The notes: a model not told the origin generated them from the sequence alone. Positions 18,251 through 30,225 are shown, numbered from the stretch's first letter. The stretch is 64,000 nucleotides of DNA from Gemmobacter megaterium (GCF_900156815.1 NZ_FTOT01000001.1:248001-312000), one strand, 5' to 3'. Made by a program: numbers and translations.

Positions 18251-19444
18251 TCAGGGCCGCCGGATATGCGCGTTGGAGCGCAATTGTTGCAGATACAGCT
18301 CTGCCTCGCCCACGACGCGCTGTTCGGCCAGACGGGCCCGTACCGTATCGCGGTCGGGGTCGCTGTCGCTGGCGACGCGGCGGGAACACAGCATCAGCAC
18401 AATCTGGCTGCCGCCAGCGGCATAAATCTGGATTTCGTTCTCGTCCATCGTGGCGAGCCGCGCGGCAACATCGCCGGGCAGGGCGGATTGCGCAACGGTC
18501 TGGCGCGTGACATCGCCCCAAGCATAAAGATCGTTGCAGGCCGCGACGCGGGCCCGCAGATTGGCCAAGGCCGCCTCGGTGGCCGGGGTGCCTGCACCGG
18601 CCAGCGCCAGGCGGGCATAATCGACGGCCGTCGCCTGCGCGGTCAATGCCTCGCGCTGTTCGATCTGGCGCAGCAGGTAGACGGCATAGCGCCCGTCCGG
18701 CAGTCGTGCCGGCGCCGAGACTTGCCCGGCCTGAAGGCCATGCAGCGACTCGACCACGGCTTGCGGCAGCACGGCCAGATTGCGCCAGTCCGCCCGGCCG
18801 CCCTCGGCGGCGGTCGTTCCGATGGAATGCTCACGCGCCGCCGCGGCAAAGGCCGCCTCGCCGCGCAGGGTCGTCGAAAGTTCGTTCGCAAGATTGCGGC
18901 GCGAGGCCGGAATGATGATTTCGGACAGCAGGACTCGCGTCGTTCCGCGCTGCGTCAAGGCCGACATGGCGCGGTCAACCTCGGGCTCATAGATCGAGGC
19001 CAGCGCGCCGGGGCCGAATTTGGCCTGCACGACATTGCGCCAGGCCAGCCCGGCATGGACAAAATCGCGGAACGTGGCAGCGGCGACGCCGTTCTGTTCC
19101 AGAATGGTGATGAATTCCTCGGGCTCCATCTCGAAGCGCCCGGCGAATTCGGCCATGCCTTCTGCGATCTGCCGGGGCGCGATGCGGATTTTCAGCCGCT
19201 CGGCCGCGATCATGCGCAGCCGGTCTTCGATCAGGGATTTCTCGGCCTCGACCCGCAGATCGCCGGGGGCGTTCAGCAAGGTCATGAAGCGCAGGCGCTG
19301 GTCGTATTCGTAAAAGGTGATGACCTTGCCATCCACCATCACCTTGGGGGCAAAGGCCGAGCTTTGGGCACCGGCTGGGCCCGGCTGCGCCACGGCAAGC
19401 ATGGCGGCCAGAAGGGCAGTGGCGGCAACGAGGGTCTGGCGCAT
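18251..19444 (-). CDS. surA: SurA-like periplasmic peptidyl-prolyl isomerase / chaperone
   Basis: SurA escorts unfolded outer-membrane proteins, including LptD, across the periplasm. The 397-residue product has a signal peptide ending at QPGPAGA, a SurA N-terminal domain (KVMVDGKVITFYEYDQRLRFM) and a divergent parvulin region (VLLSEIIIPA, AREHSIGTTAAEGGRADW, LPDGRYAVYLLRQ). I chose the ATG at 19444 for the signal peptide. Sequence similarity is moderate, but placement directly after lptD strongly supports the assignment. Confidence 0.85.
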   Translation of the reverse strand: MRQTLVAATALLAAMLAVAQPGPAGAQSSAFAPKVMVDGKVITFYEYDQRLRFMTLLNAPGDLRVEAEKSLIEDRLRMIAAERLKIRIAPRQIAEGMAEFAGRFEMEPEEFITILEQNGVAAATFRDFVHAGLAWRNVVQAKFGPGALASIYEPEVDRAMSALTQRGTTRVLLSEIIIPASRRNLANELSTTLRGEAAFAAAAREHSIGTTAAEGGRADWRNLAVLPQAVVESLHGLQAGQVSAPARLPDGRYAVYLLRQIEQREALTAQATAVDYARLALAGAGTPATEAALANLRARVAACNDLYAWGDVTRQTVAQSALPGDVAARLATMDENEIQIYAAGGSQIVLMLCSRRVASDSDPDRDTVRARLAEQRVVGEAELYLQQLRSNAHIRRP

Positions 19445-19509
19445 AGGTCGTCTTCCGTTCCGTCTTGTCGTTCCAACACTTGCGCCAAATGCGCGAAAAA
19501 GGCCAGCCC

Positions 19510-21639
19510 CTAGTAGCGGCAGCTGTTGCTGGCGGCGCGGCTGCCACGCGCGTTTCCGAACCCGAGCAGATCCACCGAGACACCGAAGCTGGTCGAGGGG
19601 CGCACCGTGGAGGAGGAGGTGAAGCTGCGCTGGACCGTCATATCCACGCGCATACATTCATTGAGAAACTCCAGCCCGAAGGCGGCAGAGGTGGTGCGCT
19701 GCGCGCGGAAATCATGGCGGGTGGCCGCGCGGGCGTTCCAGCCGTCGGTCAGCTTCAGCCGCCCGTCCAGAACCCATTCCGATGTATCGGTCAGGCGGTT
19801 TTCCGCGGCATCCGCTTCGGCCCACAACCAGCCTGCCGACAGATCGTAGCGGTCCCGCAGCATGGCCAACCGCATTTCACCCCGCGTCAGGTCGAACCGC
19901 GGATCAAACACCGCCCGGCCCTGGAACAATGTGCCGTTCGGGGCCGTCAGGTGCAGGGCCGTCACCCAGTCGGACCGTTTGCCGCCAAGGCCCGAGGCCG
20001 CGGTGAACTGGCCCGTTCCGTTCAGGCGAAAGACCCGCCCGGCACTCGCCACCATGGCCCAGCCGCTGGCCGAGGCCCGTGTCCATTGCAGGCCCGCATT
20101 GACGCGGGTTCCGCCTTCGCGGCGGTCTGCGCCAGCAAAGCGCGAAAAGCCGAACAGGTTGCCCTCGTCGAACTCGACCAGGGTACTGTCCTCGTTCGGG
20201 ACATGGTTCGCGGTGGTCCGCCGTGACCAGACCAGTTGCACCACGGGTTCGATCACGTCGGAATTGCCCGCGCCATCCACGCGCGCCCAGGGCCAGCGCA
20301 ATTCGGCCAATGCGGCCGGGGTCACGGTCGTGACATGGCCGGGCCAGGTGGAATCCTGTGCGATGCGGTGCAGGTCAAAGGTTGCCCCGGTTTCGACCGA
20401 TGCCAGAATCCCCGCCGGGCCCACCCAGGAGCGCCGCCAGAAGGCCGACAAGGTTGCGCGGGCAACGTCACGGCCGACCATATCCATGTCCGAGGCGCGG
20501 CGGTGTGCATGGCTGTCAAAGGCCAGGGTCGCCGTGCCGCCGATGCCGGGCAGGGCGATGCGGCGGGTCCAGCCGATATCGGCCGACAGTTGCGGCAGGG
20601 TTGCATTCACCTCGCCCGAGCGGATGGAATGCACATGGACCAGCCGCCCGCCGATATGTTCCCCCGCACGGGTCCGGCTGATCACCAGCGAACTGTCCAG
20701 CCGGTCCTTGTCGGACAGCCCGTAGTCCCGGAAATAGGCCGGATCGCTGATGGTCTCTCCGGCAAAGCGCAGTTCGAACCCCTGCGGCAGATCGAACCGC
20801 CCTTCGGCGCCCAGCCAGCCGCGACGGCCCGTGACCACGCGGTCGTGGCTCAGCGCGCCGGTCAGGGCGATTTCGCCTGTGCGGAACGCCTGACGATAGC
20901 GGAAGCCCAGCGACTGCACATCTTTTGACGCTACAAAGGGCGTCAGCGTCAGATCGCGGCTTTGCCCCAGCTTGATGAAATACGGCAGTTGCACCCCAAG
21001 CCCAAGGCGCGAGGTGCTGACAAGGCGGGGCATCAGGAACCCGCTGGCACGGTCCAGCGTCGGGTCGGGCATCCGCAGATGCGGCACCCAGAACACCGGC
21101 ACCCCCGCAATGCGCAGCTGCGCGCTGTCGAAATAGATCTGGCGTTCCTGCTGGTCGTGGACAATCCGGCGTGCCCGGATTTCCCACAGCGGCGTCGGAT
21201 GTTTCGCGCAGACCTCGCAGGACGAGGCGACGGCCTTGGACAGCACGGTATGCCGCCCGCCCAGCCGCTGCATTTCCGTTGCGGCGATCTGCATCTGCCG
21301 GTCCATCACCAGCCGGGCCGAGGACAGGATCCCGTCGCGCAGGTCATCGGACAATTCCGCCGCATCGGCCAGAACCACCGTGCCCTGATCGTCGGTCAGC
21401 ACGATGGGGCCGCCGATGCTCAGCGCGCCGGTGGTCCTGTCATAGACGACACGCGAGGCGCGCAGCCGGGTGGTGCGGTACAGAACCTCGACATTGCCCT
21501 GGGCTTCGAGCGTGCGGTTCGCGGCGATCTGCACCTTGTCGGCCACCAGCGTGGCCGCATCGGACGGCTGCGCCAGGGCCGCAGGCGCAAAGGCCAGCCC
21601 CAGGGCCAGAATCAGCGCGGCAAGCGGGCGGGCGGGCAT
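19510..21639 (-). CDS. lptD: LPS-assembly protein LptD
   Basis: LptD is the outer-membrane beta-barrel that with the lipoprotein LptE inserts lipopolysaccharide in the outer leaflet. The 709-residue product has a signal peptide (ALILALGLAFAPAALA), an N-terminal OstA/LptA-like periplasmic domain (ANRTLEAQGNVEVLYRTTRLRASRVVYDR, split by strands) and a long barrel region. It ends in an aromatic residue (CRY), as many outer-membrane proteins do. Its start overlaps the lptG stop by one base. Length is typical for alphaproteobacterial LptD, shorter than the E. coli protein. Confidence 0.93.
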   Translation of the reverse strand: MPARPLAALILALGLAFAPAALAQPSDAATLVADKVQIAANRTLEAQGNVEVLYRTTRLRASRVVYDRTTGALSIGGPIVLTDDQGTVVLADAAELSDDLRDGILSSARLVMDRQMQIAATEMQRLGGRHTVLSKAVASSCEVCAKHPTPLWEIRARRIVHDQQERQIYFDSAQLRIAGVPVFWVPHLRMPDPTLDRASGFLMPRLVSTSRLGLGVQLPYFIKLGQSRDLTLTPFVASKDVQSLGFRYRQAFRTGEIALTGALSHDRVVTGRRGWLGAEGRFDLPQGFELRFAGETISDPAYFRDYGLSDKDRLDSSLVISRTRAGEHIGGRLVHVHSIRSGEVNATLPQLSADIGWTRRIALPGIGGTATLAFDSHAHRRASDMDMVGRDVARATLSAFWRRSWVGPAGILASVETGATFDLHRIAQDSTWPGHVTTVTPAALAELRWPWARVDGAGNSDVIEPVVQLVWSRRTTANHVPNEDSTLVEFDEGNLFGFSRFAGADRREGGTRVNAGLQWTRASASGWAMVASAGRVFRLNGTGQFTAASGLGGKRSDWVTALHLTAPNGTLFQGRAVFDPRFDLTRGEMRLAMLRDRYDLSAGWLWAEADAAENRLTDTSEWVLDGRLKLTDGWNARAATRHDFRAQRTTSAAFGLEFLNECMRVDMTVQRSFTSSSTVRPSTSFGVSVDLLGFGNARGSRAASNSCRY

Positions 21640-22739
21640 CAGCCGTCCTCCAGATGCAGCAACAGGCCAAGCGAGGCCAGCAATGCCACGGCCGGGGGCG
21701 TCCAGGCTGCAAGCACAACCGGGATTTGGCCGTTTTCACCAAGAACTTGCGCGAAGTTGCGCAGGAAGAACATTGCAAACCCTGCCAGTACCGCCATCAG
21801 AACCATCGTCCCCGACCGCCCGAACCGGGCGTGTCGCATGGTGAACCCTGCCGCAAGCAGCACCATGGCCGCAAGGGTCAACGGCAGAGCAAGTTCCCGT
21901 TGCAGCCAGACCCGGTGCTTTTGTGCCGAAAAGCCCGCGCGTTCCAGCCCGGCGATGAACGCGGGCAGATCCCAGATGGCGACCGCGTCGGGAGAAGAGA
22001 AGCTTTCGCGGATCTTGTCGGCGGTCAGATCGGTGGGCAGCGTTTCGGTCTCGGTCCGGGTGGCCGAGGTTTCGGGGTTGGCAGTGTCCAGCCGCCATTC
22101 CTTGACCGTGTTCAGCCTCCAGGCGTTGCGGCTCAGTATGGCCTCTGCCGCCTCGATCCGTGAAATGGGCTGGCCGCTTGCGTCGAAGTTCAGAAAGGTG
22201 ACGCCGAACAACTGGGTGCCGTCCAGATTGGCGCGCGCCGCCCGGATCACGGTCTGGCCGTCGGGGTTGCCCTGCCGCAGCCACAATCCTTCCTGGCTGA
22301 CGGACAGCACCGCCTGGCTGCCGCCGCGCGCCAGCGACGCGGCAAGACCATCCACCGCCCGCGATGTCGCCGCCACCATCGGGTTGAGCAGCGCCACGGC
22401 CGCCAGCCCCAGCACAAAGGCGGCAACGGCGGGGGCCACCAGCGCGCGGATGGCCGAGCGCCCGGCGGCCCGGATCACCACCAGCTCGGACGAGCGCGCA
22501 AGGCCAAGGAACATCGCCACCGATCCCAGCATGACGATCAGCGGCAGGATGCGGTACAGCCCGCCGGGCAGGTTCATCGCCGAGATCTGCAACGCCAGAC
22601 CCAGACCGACATCGGGATTGGCGGAAAACCGGCGGATCTGCTCAACCATGTCGATCAGCAGCAGGATGCCCGCAAACACCGCCGCCACGATGCCGACCGA
22701 CAGCAGGAACCGCCGCGCCAGATACAGCCCCAGTTTCAT
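21639..22739 (-). CDS. lptG: LPS export ABC transporter permease LptG
   Basis: LptG pairs with LptF as the inner-membrane permease that extracts LPS with LptB ATPase. The 366-residue product has the YjgP/YjgQ family layout: one long N-terminal helix (LARRFLLSVGIVAAVFAG), further helices to about residue 110, a central periplasmic domain, and C-terminal helices. I chose the ATG at 22739 (MKLGLYLARRF), which overlaps the lptF stop as ATGA. LptB is not in this cluster. Confidence 0.92.
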   Translation of the reverse strand: MKLGLYLARRFLLSVGIVAAVFAGILLLIDMVEQIRRFSANPDVGLGLALQISAMNLPGGLYRILPLIVMLGSVAMFLGLARSSELVVIRAAGRSAIRALVAPAVAAFVLGLAAVALLNPMVAATSRAVDGLAASLARGGSQAVLSVSQEGLWLRQGNPDGQTVIRAARANLDGTQLFGVTFLNFDASGQPISRIEAAEAILSRNAWRLNTVKEWRLDTANPETSATRTETETLPTDLTADKIRESFSSPDAVAIWDLPAFIAGLERAGFSAQKHRVWLQRELALPLTLAAMVLLAAGFTMRHARFGRSGTMVLMAVLAGFAMFFLRNFAQVLGENGQIPVVLAAWTPPAVALLASLGLLLHLEDG

Positions 22740-23863
22740 GCTGCGCGCCCCCGGCGACGGAACAGCCCGTGCGGGCGTTGCGACAGCCACAACAGGAACA
22801 GCGTCAGCAGCGCGCCAACCACCGGACCCGCCCAGACAAGCGGCCACAGCCGTTCGTCCCGCACGCCCAGGGTTTCCGCGCTGTTGGCCACCATCTGCAC
22901 CATGACCAGACCCAACGACCCGCCCAGCAGTTGTTTCCACAGCCCGAAGCGGCTGAACGCCCCGACCATCAGCGCGGCAAAGCCGATCAAGGCGGCCACG
23001 GTCGCCAGGAACGGTTGGGCCAGCCGGTTGTGCCCCTCGTACAGCAGGATCGCCCGCGACCGGCCTGTCAGTGCCTGTTCCTCGGGGCCCGCACGCAACA
23101 GGGCCGCGGTCGACAGCGACGCCTCGTTCTGTATTCCCAGCGCAGAGGGCGACAGGACCGCGCCCAGATCATAGGTGAAATTCTCGAACCGCGTCACGGC
23201 AAGGCGCAGATCGTCCAGCGCCACCGTCTGCGCCATGCCGTCGAACAGCACCAGCTTGGGTCCGCTGGGGGCCCGCGCCAGCAAGGCCCGCTTGGCGGTG
23301 TAGCTGGTCCGGCTTTCCCCGGACCGGCCGTCTGACAGGAAGATGTCGCGCAGCTCGCCTGTTTCGGTAATCTCGCGGATATAGAATGTGACGCCATCGG
23401 CGGGAAACTGGAACTCTCCGGCCCGCAGGAACCTCGCGGTCACGTTCTCGGCAATCGCTGCCTGCCGTGCGTCCAGCGCCACGCGGCTGGCCGGGACCAG
23501 CACATGGACCAGCACCGCCATCATCGCTGCCGCAACCAGCCCGAAGACCAGAACCGGCCGCGCCAGCCGATAGGCGGAAAACCCGGTCGCCTGCATCACC
23601 ACCAGTTCGGATTCCGTGCTCAGACGGTTGGTCACATAGGCCGACGCGGCAAAGGCCGCCACGGGCAGGACCATGCGGATCACATTGGGCAGCGTAAGGG
23701 CCGTCAGTTCCAGAAACACCAGCGCGGTCTGGCCATCCCCGATCAGCCGGTCAAACAGCGAGACCGCCCGGTTGACCCAGTAGACCGCCACCAGCACAAG
23801 CGAGAAGAAGCCGAACAGCATCAGCAGCTGTGACAGCAGGTATCTGTCGAATCGCGACAGCAA
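22736..23863 (-). CDS. lptF: LPS export ABC transporter permease LptF
   Basis: LptF is the second permease subunit of the LPS extractor. The product begins LSRFDRYLLSQLLMLFGFFSL, has the conserved N-terminal helices (NVIRMVLPVAAFAAS, STESELVVMQATGFS), a periplasmic domain and three C-terminal helices. I propose a TTG start at 23863 (375 residues) because GGGGAAGG lies just upstream and no ATG or GTG fits the family N-terminus; the open frame itself continues 30 codons upstream. It is the first gene of the lptF-lptG-lptD-surA-pdxA-rsmA unit and is divergent from pepA. Confidence 0.9.
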   Translation of the reverse strand: MLSRFDRYLLSQLLMLFGFFSLVLVAVYWVNRAVSLFDRLIGDGQTALVFLELTALTLPNVIRMVLPVAAFAASAYVTNRLSTESELVVMQATGFSAYRLARPVLVFGLVAAAMMAVLVHVLVPASRVALDARQAAIAENVTARFLRAGEFQFPADGVTFYIREITETGELRDIFLSDGRSGESRTSYTAKRALLARAPSGPKLVLFDGMAQTVALDDLRLAVTRFENFTYDLGAVLSPSALGIQNEASLSTAALLRAGPEEQALTGRSRAILLYEGHNRLAQPFLATVAALIGFAALMVGAFSRFGLWKQLLGGSLGLVMVQMVANSAETLGVRDERLWPLVWAGPVVGALLTLFLLWLSQRPHGLFRRRGRAA

Positions 23864-24000
23864 GACCTTCCCCCGATGGTAGCGAACGCCCTGTCCTAGA
23901 CCGGAACGCCCGGCGCGAAAACCCGGATTCGTCGGTGGCGCCCCTCTGGCCAAGGTGACGCCGCAGGTCTAGGCTGCCGCCAAGTTTCAGGGAGACCACC

Positions 24001-25464
24001 ATGACCAGCCCCGTTGCCATCCAGTTCGTGCCTGCCGATACCGGGCCGCTTGCCACCCATACCGGCCGCATCGCCCTGCTGAGCGGACCCGAGGTGAAAG
24101 GCGCCATCCCCCGCGCCTTGTCGCGGCTGACCAAGGGCGCCGTGGACCGCGCCCTTGCCTCGCCGGCCTTTGCCAAGCTCAAGCCGGGCGAGGGGATGGA
24201 ACTGGCCTGGCCGACCGGCCTGGCCGCCGAGGCGCTGCATCTGGTCAAACTCGCGCCAAAGGCCGAGAGCGCCGCCGCGCGCAAGGCTGGCGCGACCATC
24301 GGCGCGAAGCTGGGTGACGGCGATATGCTGGTGCTGGCGCCCGGCATTTCGGGCGCGCATGAGGTGGCCTTTGGCCTTGCCTTGCGCGCCTATCGCTTTG
24401 CAGAACGCAAGTCAGAGGCCGCCAAGCCCTATGGGGCCGTTCAGATGATGGTGGCCGAACCCGAGGCGGTCGCCGCCAAGGCAGGTCCGATGGCGGCGGT
24501 GGCCGAAGGCGTGTTCTTTACCCGCGATCTGGTGTCCGAGCCCTCCAACATCCTGACCACCCACGATTTTGCCGCCCGTCTGGCCGCGATGCAGGAACTG
24601 GGCCTGGATGTCGAGATTCTGGAGGAAGACGACCTTGAAAAGCTGGGGATGCGTACCCTGCTGGCTGTTGGCATGGGGTCGGACTGCCCGTCGAAAGTGG
24701 TTGTGATGCGCTGGAACGGCGGGGGCGACGAGGCGCCGCTGGCGCTGGTCGGCAAAGGCGTCTGCTTTGATTCCGGTGGCATTTCGCTGAAACCGGCCGC
24801 CGGGATGGAAGACATGACGATGGACATGGGCGGTGCCGCCGTCGTGGCCGGGGTTATGCGCACGCTGGCCTTGCGCAAGTCGAAGTCCAATGTGGTGGGG
24901 CTGGTCGGTCTGGTCGAGAACATGCCCTCTGGCCGTGCCCAGCGGCCGGGCGATGTGGTGACGTCGATGAAGGGCGATACGATCCAGGTGACAAACACCG
25001 ATGCCGAAGGCCGGCTCGTGCTGGCCGATGTGCTGTGGTATGCGCAAGAGCGGTTCAAACCCTCTGGCATCATCGACCTGGCCACGCTGACGGGCGCGGT
25101 CATCATTGCGCTGGGGCATGAGAATACCGGCGTCTTTTCGAACCACGATGCCTTTTGCAACGAATTCCTCAAGGCAGCCCGTCACGAAGGCGAAGGCGCC
25201 TGGCGTCTGCCATTGGGCGAGGCTTACGATGCCAAGCTGAAATCCGACATCGCCGACATCCGCAATTCAACCGGCGCGCGGGATGCGGGGTCGATCGTGG
25301 CGGCCTGTTTCCTGCAACGCTTCGTCAAGCCGGACATGCCGTGGATCCATCTCGATATCGCCGGAACCGCGCTGACCAAGAGCGAAACCGCCTTTGCCCC
25401 CAAGGGCGCAACCGGCTGGGGCGTTCGGGCGATCAACCGGCTGATCGCCGCCCGCGAGAGCTGA
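24001..25464 (+). CDS. pepA: Cytosol (leucyl) aminopeptidase, M17 family
   Basis: PepA removes N-terminal amino acids from peptides with a two-metal centre. The 487-residue product has the N-terminal macro-like domain and the C-terminal catalytic domain with VGKGVCFDSGGISLKP, the metal ligands near MTMDMGGAA, and the family signature NTDAEGRLVLADVL near residue 332. The stop overlaps the holC ATG (TGATG). The lptF/pepA intergenic region (137 bases) should hold both promoters, but I see no confident boxes. Confidence 0.95.
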   Translation: MTSPVAIQFVPADTGPLATHTGRIALLSGPEVKGAIPRALSRLTKGAVDRALASPAFAKLKPGEGMELAWPTGLAAEALHLVKLAPKAESAAARKAGATIGAKLGDGDMLVLAPGISGAHEVAFGLALRAYRFAERKSEAAKPYGAVQMMVAEPEAVAAKAGPMAAVAEGVFFTRDLVSEPSNILTTHDFAARLAAMQELGLDVEILEEDDLEKLGMRTLLAVGMGSDCPSKVVVMRWNGGGDEAPLALVGKGVCFDSGGISLKPAAGMEDMTMDMGGAAVVAGVMRTLALRKSKSNVVGLVGLVENMPSGRAQRPGDVVTSMKGDTIQVTNTDAEGRLVLADVLWYAQERFKPSGIIDLATLTGAVIIALGHENTGVFSNHDAFCNEFLKAARHEGEGAWRLPLGEAYDAKLKSDIADIRNSTGARDAGSIVAACFLQRFVKPDMPWIHLDIAGTALTKSETAFAPKGATGWGVRAINRLIAARES

Positions 25465-25931
25465 TGGGCCACGCGCTGTTCTTTCACCTGACCCGGTCCT
25501 CGGCAGAGGATCTGGTCAGGCTGAACGTGACCCGTGCGCTGGGACTGGGCTGGCGCGTGGTCATCCGGGGCACCAACCGCGCGGGGCTGGAGCGGCTGGA
25601 CGAACGGCTTTGGCTGCATCCCGAGGACAGCTTTCTGCCCCATGCCATGGCGGGGGGCGCGCAGGATGCCGACCAGCCTGTCCTGCTGACCGACAGCGCG
25701 GCAATCCCCAATGCGGCCCAGGCGCTTCTGACGCTTGACGGGGCCGAGGTGACGGCCGAGGAGGTCGCCATGCTGGAGCGCACCTGGATCGTGTTTGACG
25801 GTGGAGATCCTGCCGCGATGGAAACCGCCCGCGCCCAATGGCGGGCGCTGACAGCCGCCGGGGCCGAGGCGGAATACTGGTCCGAGGCGTCCGGGCGCTG
25901 GCAGATGCAGACGGCAAAACGAAACAGCTAA
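25464..25931 (+). CDS. holC: DNA polymerase III subunit chi
   Basis: The chi subunit links the clamp loader to single-stranded-DNA-binding protein. The 155-residue product starts MGHALFFHLTRSSAEDLV and has the chi features: conversion of conserved basic residues in GWRVVIRGTN, ERLDERLWLHPEDSFLPHAMAGG, and LTLDGAEVTAEEVAMLERTWIVFDGGD. The ATG overlaps the pepA stop by one base, and holC next to pepA is the common proteobacterial order. Confidence 0.93.
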   Translation: MGHALFFHLTRSSAEDLVRLNVTRALGLGWRVVIRGTNRAGLERLDERLWLHPEDSFLPHAMAGGAQDADQPVLLTDSAAIPNAAQALLTLDGAEVTAEEVAMLERTWIVFDGGDPAAMETARAQWRALTAAGAEAEYWSEASGRWQMQTAKRNS

Positions 25932-25994
25932 GGGCCGCACCGGGGCAGGGCGGGGGCATGTCAGCCCCGGTGTCCAGGGCCATGGCGGACATGA

Positions 25995-26019
25995 AAACGG
26001 CGCCCCCAGGGCGCCGTTT
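25995..26019. terminator. Bidirectional terminator between holC and rpoD
   Basis: A perfect 11-bp stem (AAACGGCGCCC / GGGCGCCGTTT) with a 3-base loop sits between convergent genes. Short T-runs flank it on both strands (TTTC on plus, TTTTC on minus). Confidence 0.8.
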
Positions 26020-26049
26020 CCGTTCTGGCCCAAAGGAGGCCGCCGATGC

Positions 26050-28056
<2,007 letters not shown>

Positions 28057-28151
28057 GGATGCTCCCTGGATAGCCATCGGGGCGAATCGAATCGACGAAT
28101 CGCCCTCTCCAATCTGTCACTCAATACCGCGAATCACAGCGAGGGAAAGCC

Positions 28152-30083
28152 TTAGTGGCGTTTCTTGACCCAGACTTGCCCGTCGATGAGGCTTTGAAGA
28201 TACCCCGACATGGCCGCCCGGTCCTCACCAAGATCGCTCGAGTCCTCATTTTGCGCCCGTCCGGCGCGGTTCACGGCCTCTGCCGCCTGTCCCAGACGCC
28301 ATGTCAGCCCTTCGTCGCTTGGAGTGCTGCCTTCGCCAACTTCCTCGACACCTTCGGCTATTTCCCGACGGGCGGTGCGGCGGGCCTCCAGCTTGGCGAA
28401 TTCCTCGGCCAGACACAGCCTGGCCATGACGGCATCCTCGGGGTTGCGAACGGCAGGGACGATCTGCACATGGGGTAGCGCACGCAGGGTTTCAAGTTCT
28501 GGCCCCGCCATGGCCGACAAGGTGCCGCGCGGATCTGCCGCCTGTGCCGCGCGCAGCAGCGCGGTGCGCAACTGGCCATGGGCCGGATCGGTGCACTCCA
28601 TGCGTTCCAGTGCGGTGTCGAACGTCTCGACCAGGTCGGGATGCAATGCGAGCACCGACAAGACCACCGCCTCGCGCAACCGTTCCTCCACCGCTTCGCC
28701 CGACCCGGCCAGCATCGAGGCGCGGGTCGAGGGCATGGGCGCCGCCTTGACCTTTTGCTGCCAGTGCCGGGGAACAAAGCCACGCGGTGCCCGCACGCCG
28801 GTGCCGAACAGGTCCTCGCGCAGCCGTTTCATCTCGGTGCCGTAATGCGCCCGGATCGACGGATCGGCGATGCGCGCCAGGGCCGCGCGCAACCGCTTGT
28901 CCAGCGCGGCGCGGCGTTCGGGGCTGTCGAACACCTGACCTTCGGTCTCGCGCTGCCACAGCAGCCGCACCATGGGCTGCGCGCCCTCCAATACCCGCTG
29001 GAACGCGCCCGCACCCTCGGCCTTGATCAGATCGTCGGGATCCATGCCGCCCGGCATCACGGCAAAGCGCAGGCCCTTGCCCGCCTCCAGCATGGGCAAC
29101 GCCAGGTCGATCACCCGCAAGGCCGCGCGCAGCCCCGCCGCATCGCCGTCCAGCGCGATGACCGGCTCGTCATGGATGCGCCACATCAGACGCAACTGGT
29201 CTTCGGTCACGGCGGTGCCCAAGGGCGCCACCGCACCCCGGAACCCTGCCTCGGACAGGGCGATCACATCCATGTAGCCTTCGGCCACCACCAGCGGCAG
29301 ACCCTTGCCCGCCGCCTCGCGCGCCGGGCCGATGTTGAACAGGTTGCGGCCCTTGTCGAACAGCGCGGTTTCAGGGCCGTTGAGGTATTTCGCCCGCGCA
29401 TTCGGGTCCAGCGACCGGCCGCCAAGGCTGATCGCGCGCCCGCGCCCGTCGCGGATGGGAAAGATCACCCGTCCGCGAAAACGGTCATAGGGCGCGCCGC
29501 CGTCATCAGGCTTGATGGCCAGCCCGGCCTCGACCACCAGCTCCGGCGCAATGCCCTTGGCCCCCAACGCCTGCAACAGCCCGGTGCGGCTGTCCGGCGC
29601 CCAGCCGATATGCCAGCGGTCCTGCGCGGCCTCCGGCAGGCGCCGCCGCACCAGATAATCCCGCGCAACCGCGCCCGACCCCGACCGCAACATCAGGCGA
29701 TAATGCTGGACTGCGGCCTCCATCACCTCGGCCAGCTTGCTGCGCCTGTCGGCCACCTCGGCAGCCCTGGGGTCGCGCGCCGGCATGGGCATCCCGGCCT
29801 CGCGCGCCAGAATCTCCACCGCCTCCATGAAACCGACGTTCTCGGTCTCCTTCACAAAGGAAATCGCGTCCCCCTTGGCGTGGCAGCCAAAGCAATAGTA
29901 AAATCCCTTGCGGTCATCCACATGAAAAGACGCGCTTTTCTCCTGATGGAACGGGCAGGGCGCCCACATGTCACCCTTGGCCTGATTGGACTTGCGCATA
30001 TCCCATGTGACCTTGCGCCCGACCACCTGGGTCAGGGAAAGCCGGTTGCGCAGTTCGTCAAGGAATCCGGGAGGCAGGCTCAT
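28152..30083 (-). CDS. dnaG: DNA primase
   Basis: DnaG makes RNA primers for replication. The 643-residue product has an N-terminal CHC2 zinc finger (CPFHQEKSASFHV with FYYCFGCHAKGD, residues 43-74), the RNA-polymerase core with RGRVIFPI, and the TOPRIM acidic residues in VVAEGYMDVIAL and IALDGDAAGLRA. A helical C-terminal region for helicase contact follows. Length is normal. It precedes rpoD by 95 bases. Confidence 0.96.
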   Translation of the reverse strand: MSLPPGFLDELRNRLSLTQVVGRKVTWDMRKSNQAKGDMWAPCPFHQEKSASFHVDDRKGFYYCFGCHAKGDAISFVKETENVGFMEAVEILAREAGMPMPARDPRAAEVADRRSKLAEVMEAAVQHYRLMLRSGSGAVARDYLVRRRLPEAAQDRWHIGWAPDSRTGLLQALGAKGIAPELVVEAGLAIKPDDGGAPYDRFRGRVIFPIRDGRGRAISLGGRSLDPNARAKYLNGPETALFDKGRNLFNIGPAREAAGKGLPLVVAEGYMDVIALSEAGFRGAVAPLGTAVTEDQLRLMWRIHDEPVIALDGDAAGLRAALRVIDLALPMLEAGKGLRFAVMPGGMDPDDLIKAEGAGAFQRVLEGAQPMVRLLWQRETEGQVFDSPERRAALDKRLRAALARIADPSIRAHYGTEMKRLREDLFGTGVRAPRGFVPRHWQQKVKAAPMPSTRASMLAGSGEAVEERLREAVVLSVLALHPDLVETFDTALERMECTDPAHGQLRTALLRAAQAADPRGTLSAMAGPELETLRALPHVQIVPAVRNPEDAVMARLCLAEEFAKLEARRTARREIAEGVEEVGEGSTPSDEGLTWRLGQAAEAVNRAGRAQNEDSSDLGEDRAAMSGYLQSLIDGQVWVKKRH

Positions 30084-30120
30084 GGGTCTGATATAGCCCC
30101 CATGCCGGGGAATTGCACCG

Positions 30121-30142
30121 TTTCATCTTGCCTCAAATACCC
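30121..30142 (+). repeat. Recurrent intergenic element, copy 2 (core only)
   Basis: TTTCATCTTGC, two bases, then CAAATACCC lies between the dnaG start and the lldD-like stop, opposite in orientation to both genes. The following GC-rich part (30180-30225) has short C-run/G-run stems but is less regular than in the other copies. Confidence 0.6.
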
Positions 30143-30225
30143 ATGAACGGCGCCGCTTGCGACATCATCGGGCTGGCGCGTCCCCCCATGGGGCCCCCAT
30201 CCTGCGGCCTGCCCCCTGGGGGCGG

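Noticed and set aside
28578-30146. 522-codon plus-strand open frame opposite dnaG
   Set aside because: Shadow of DnaG; its His/Gln/Arg-rich composition is typical of antisense frames in GC-rich DNA.
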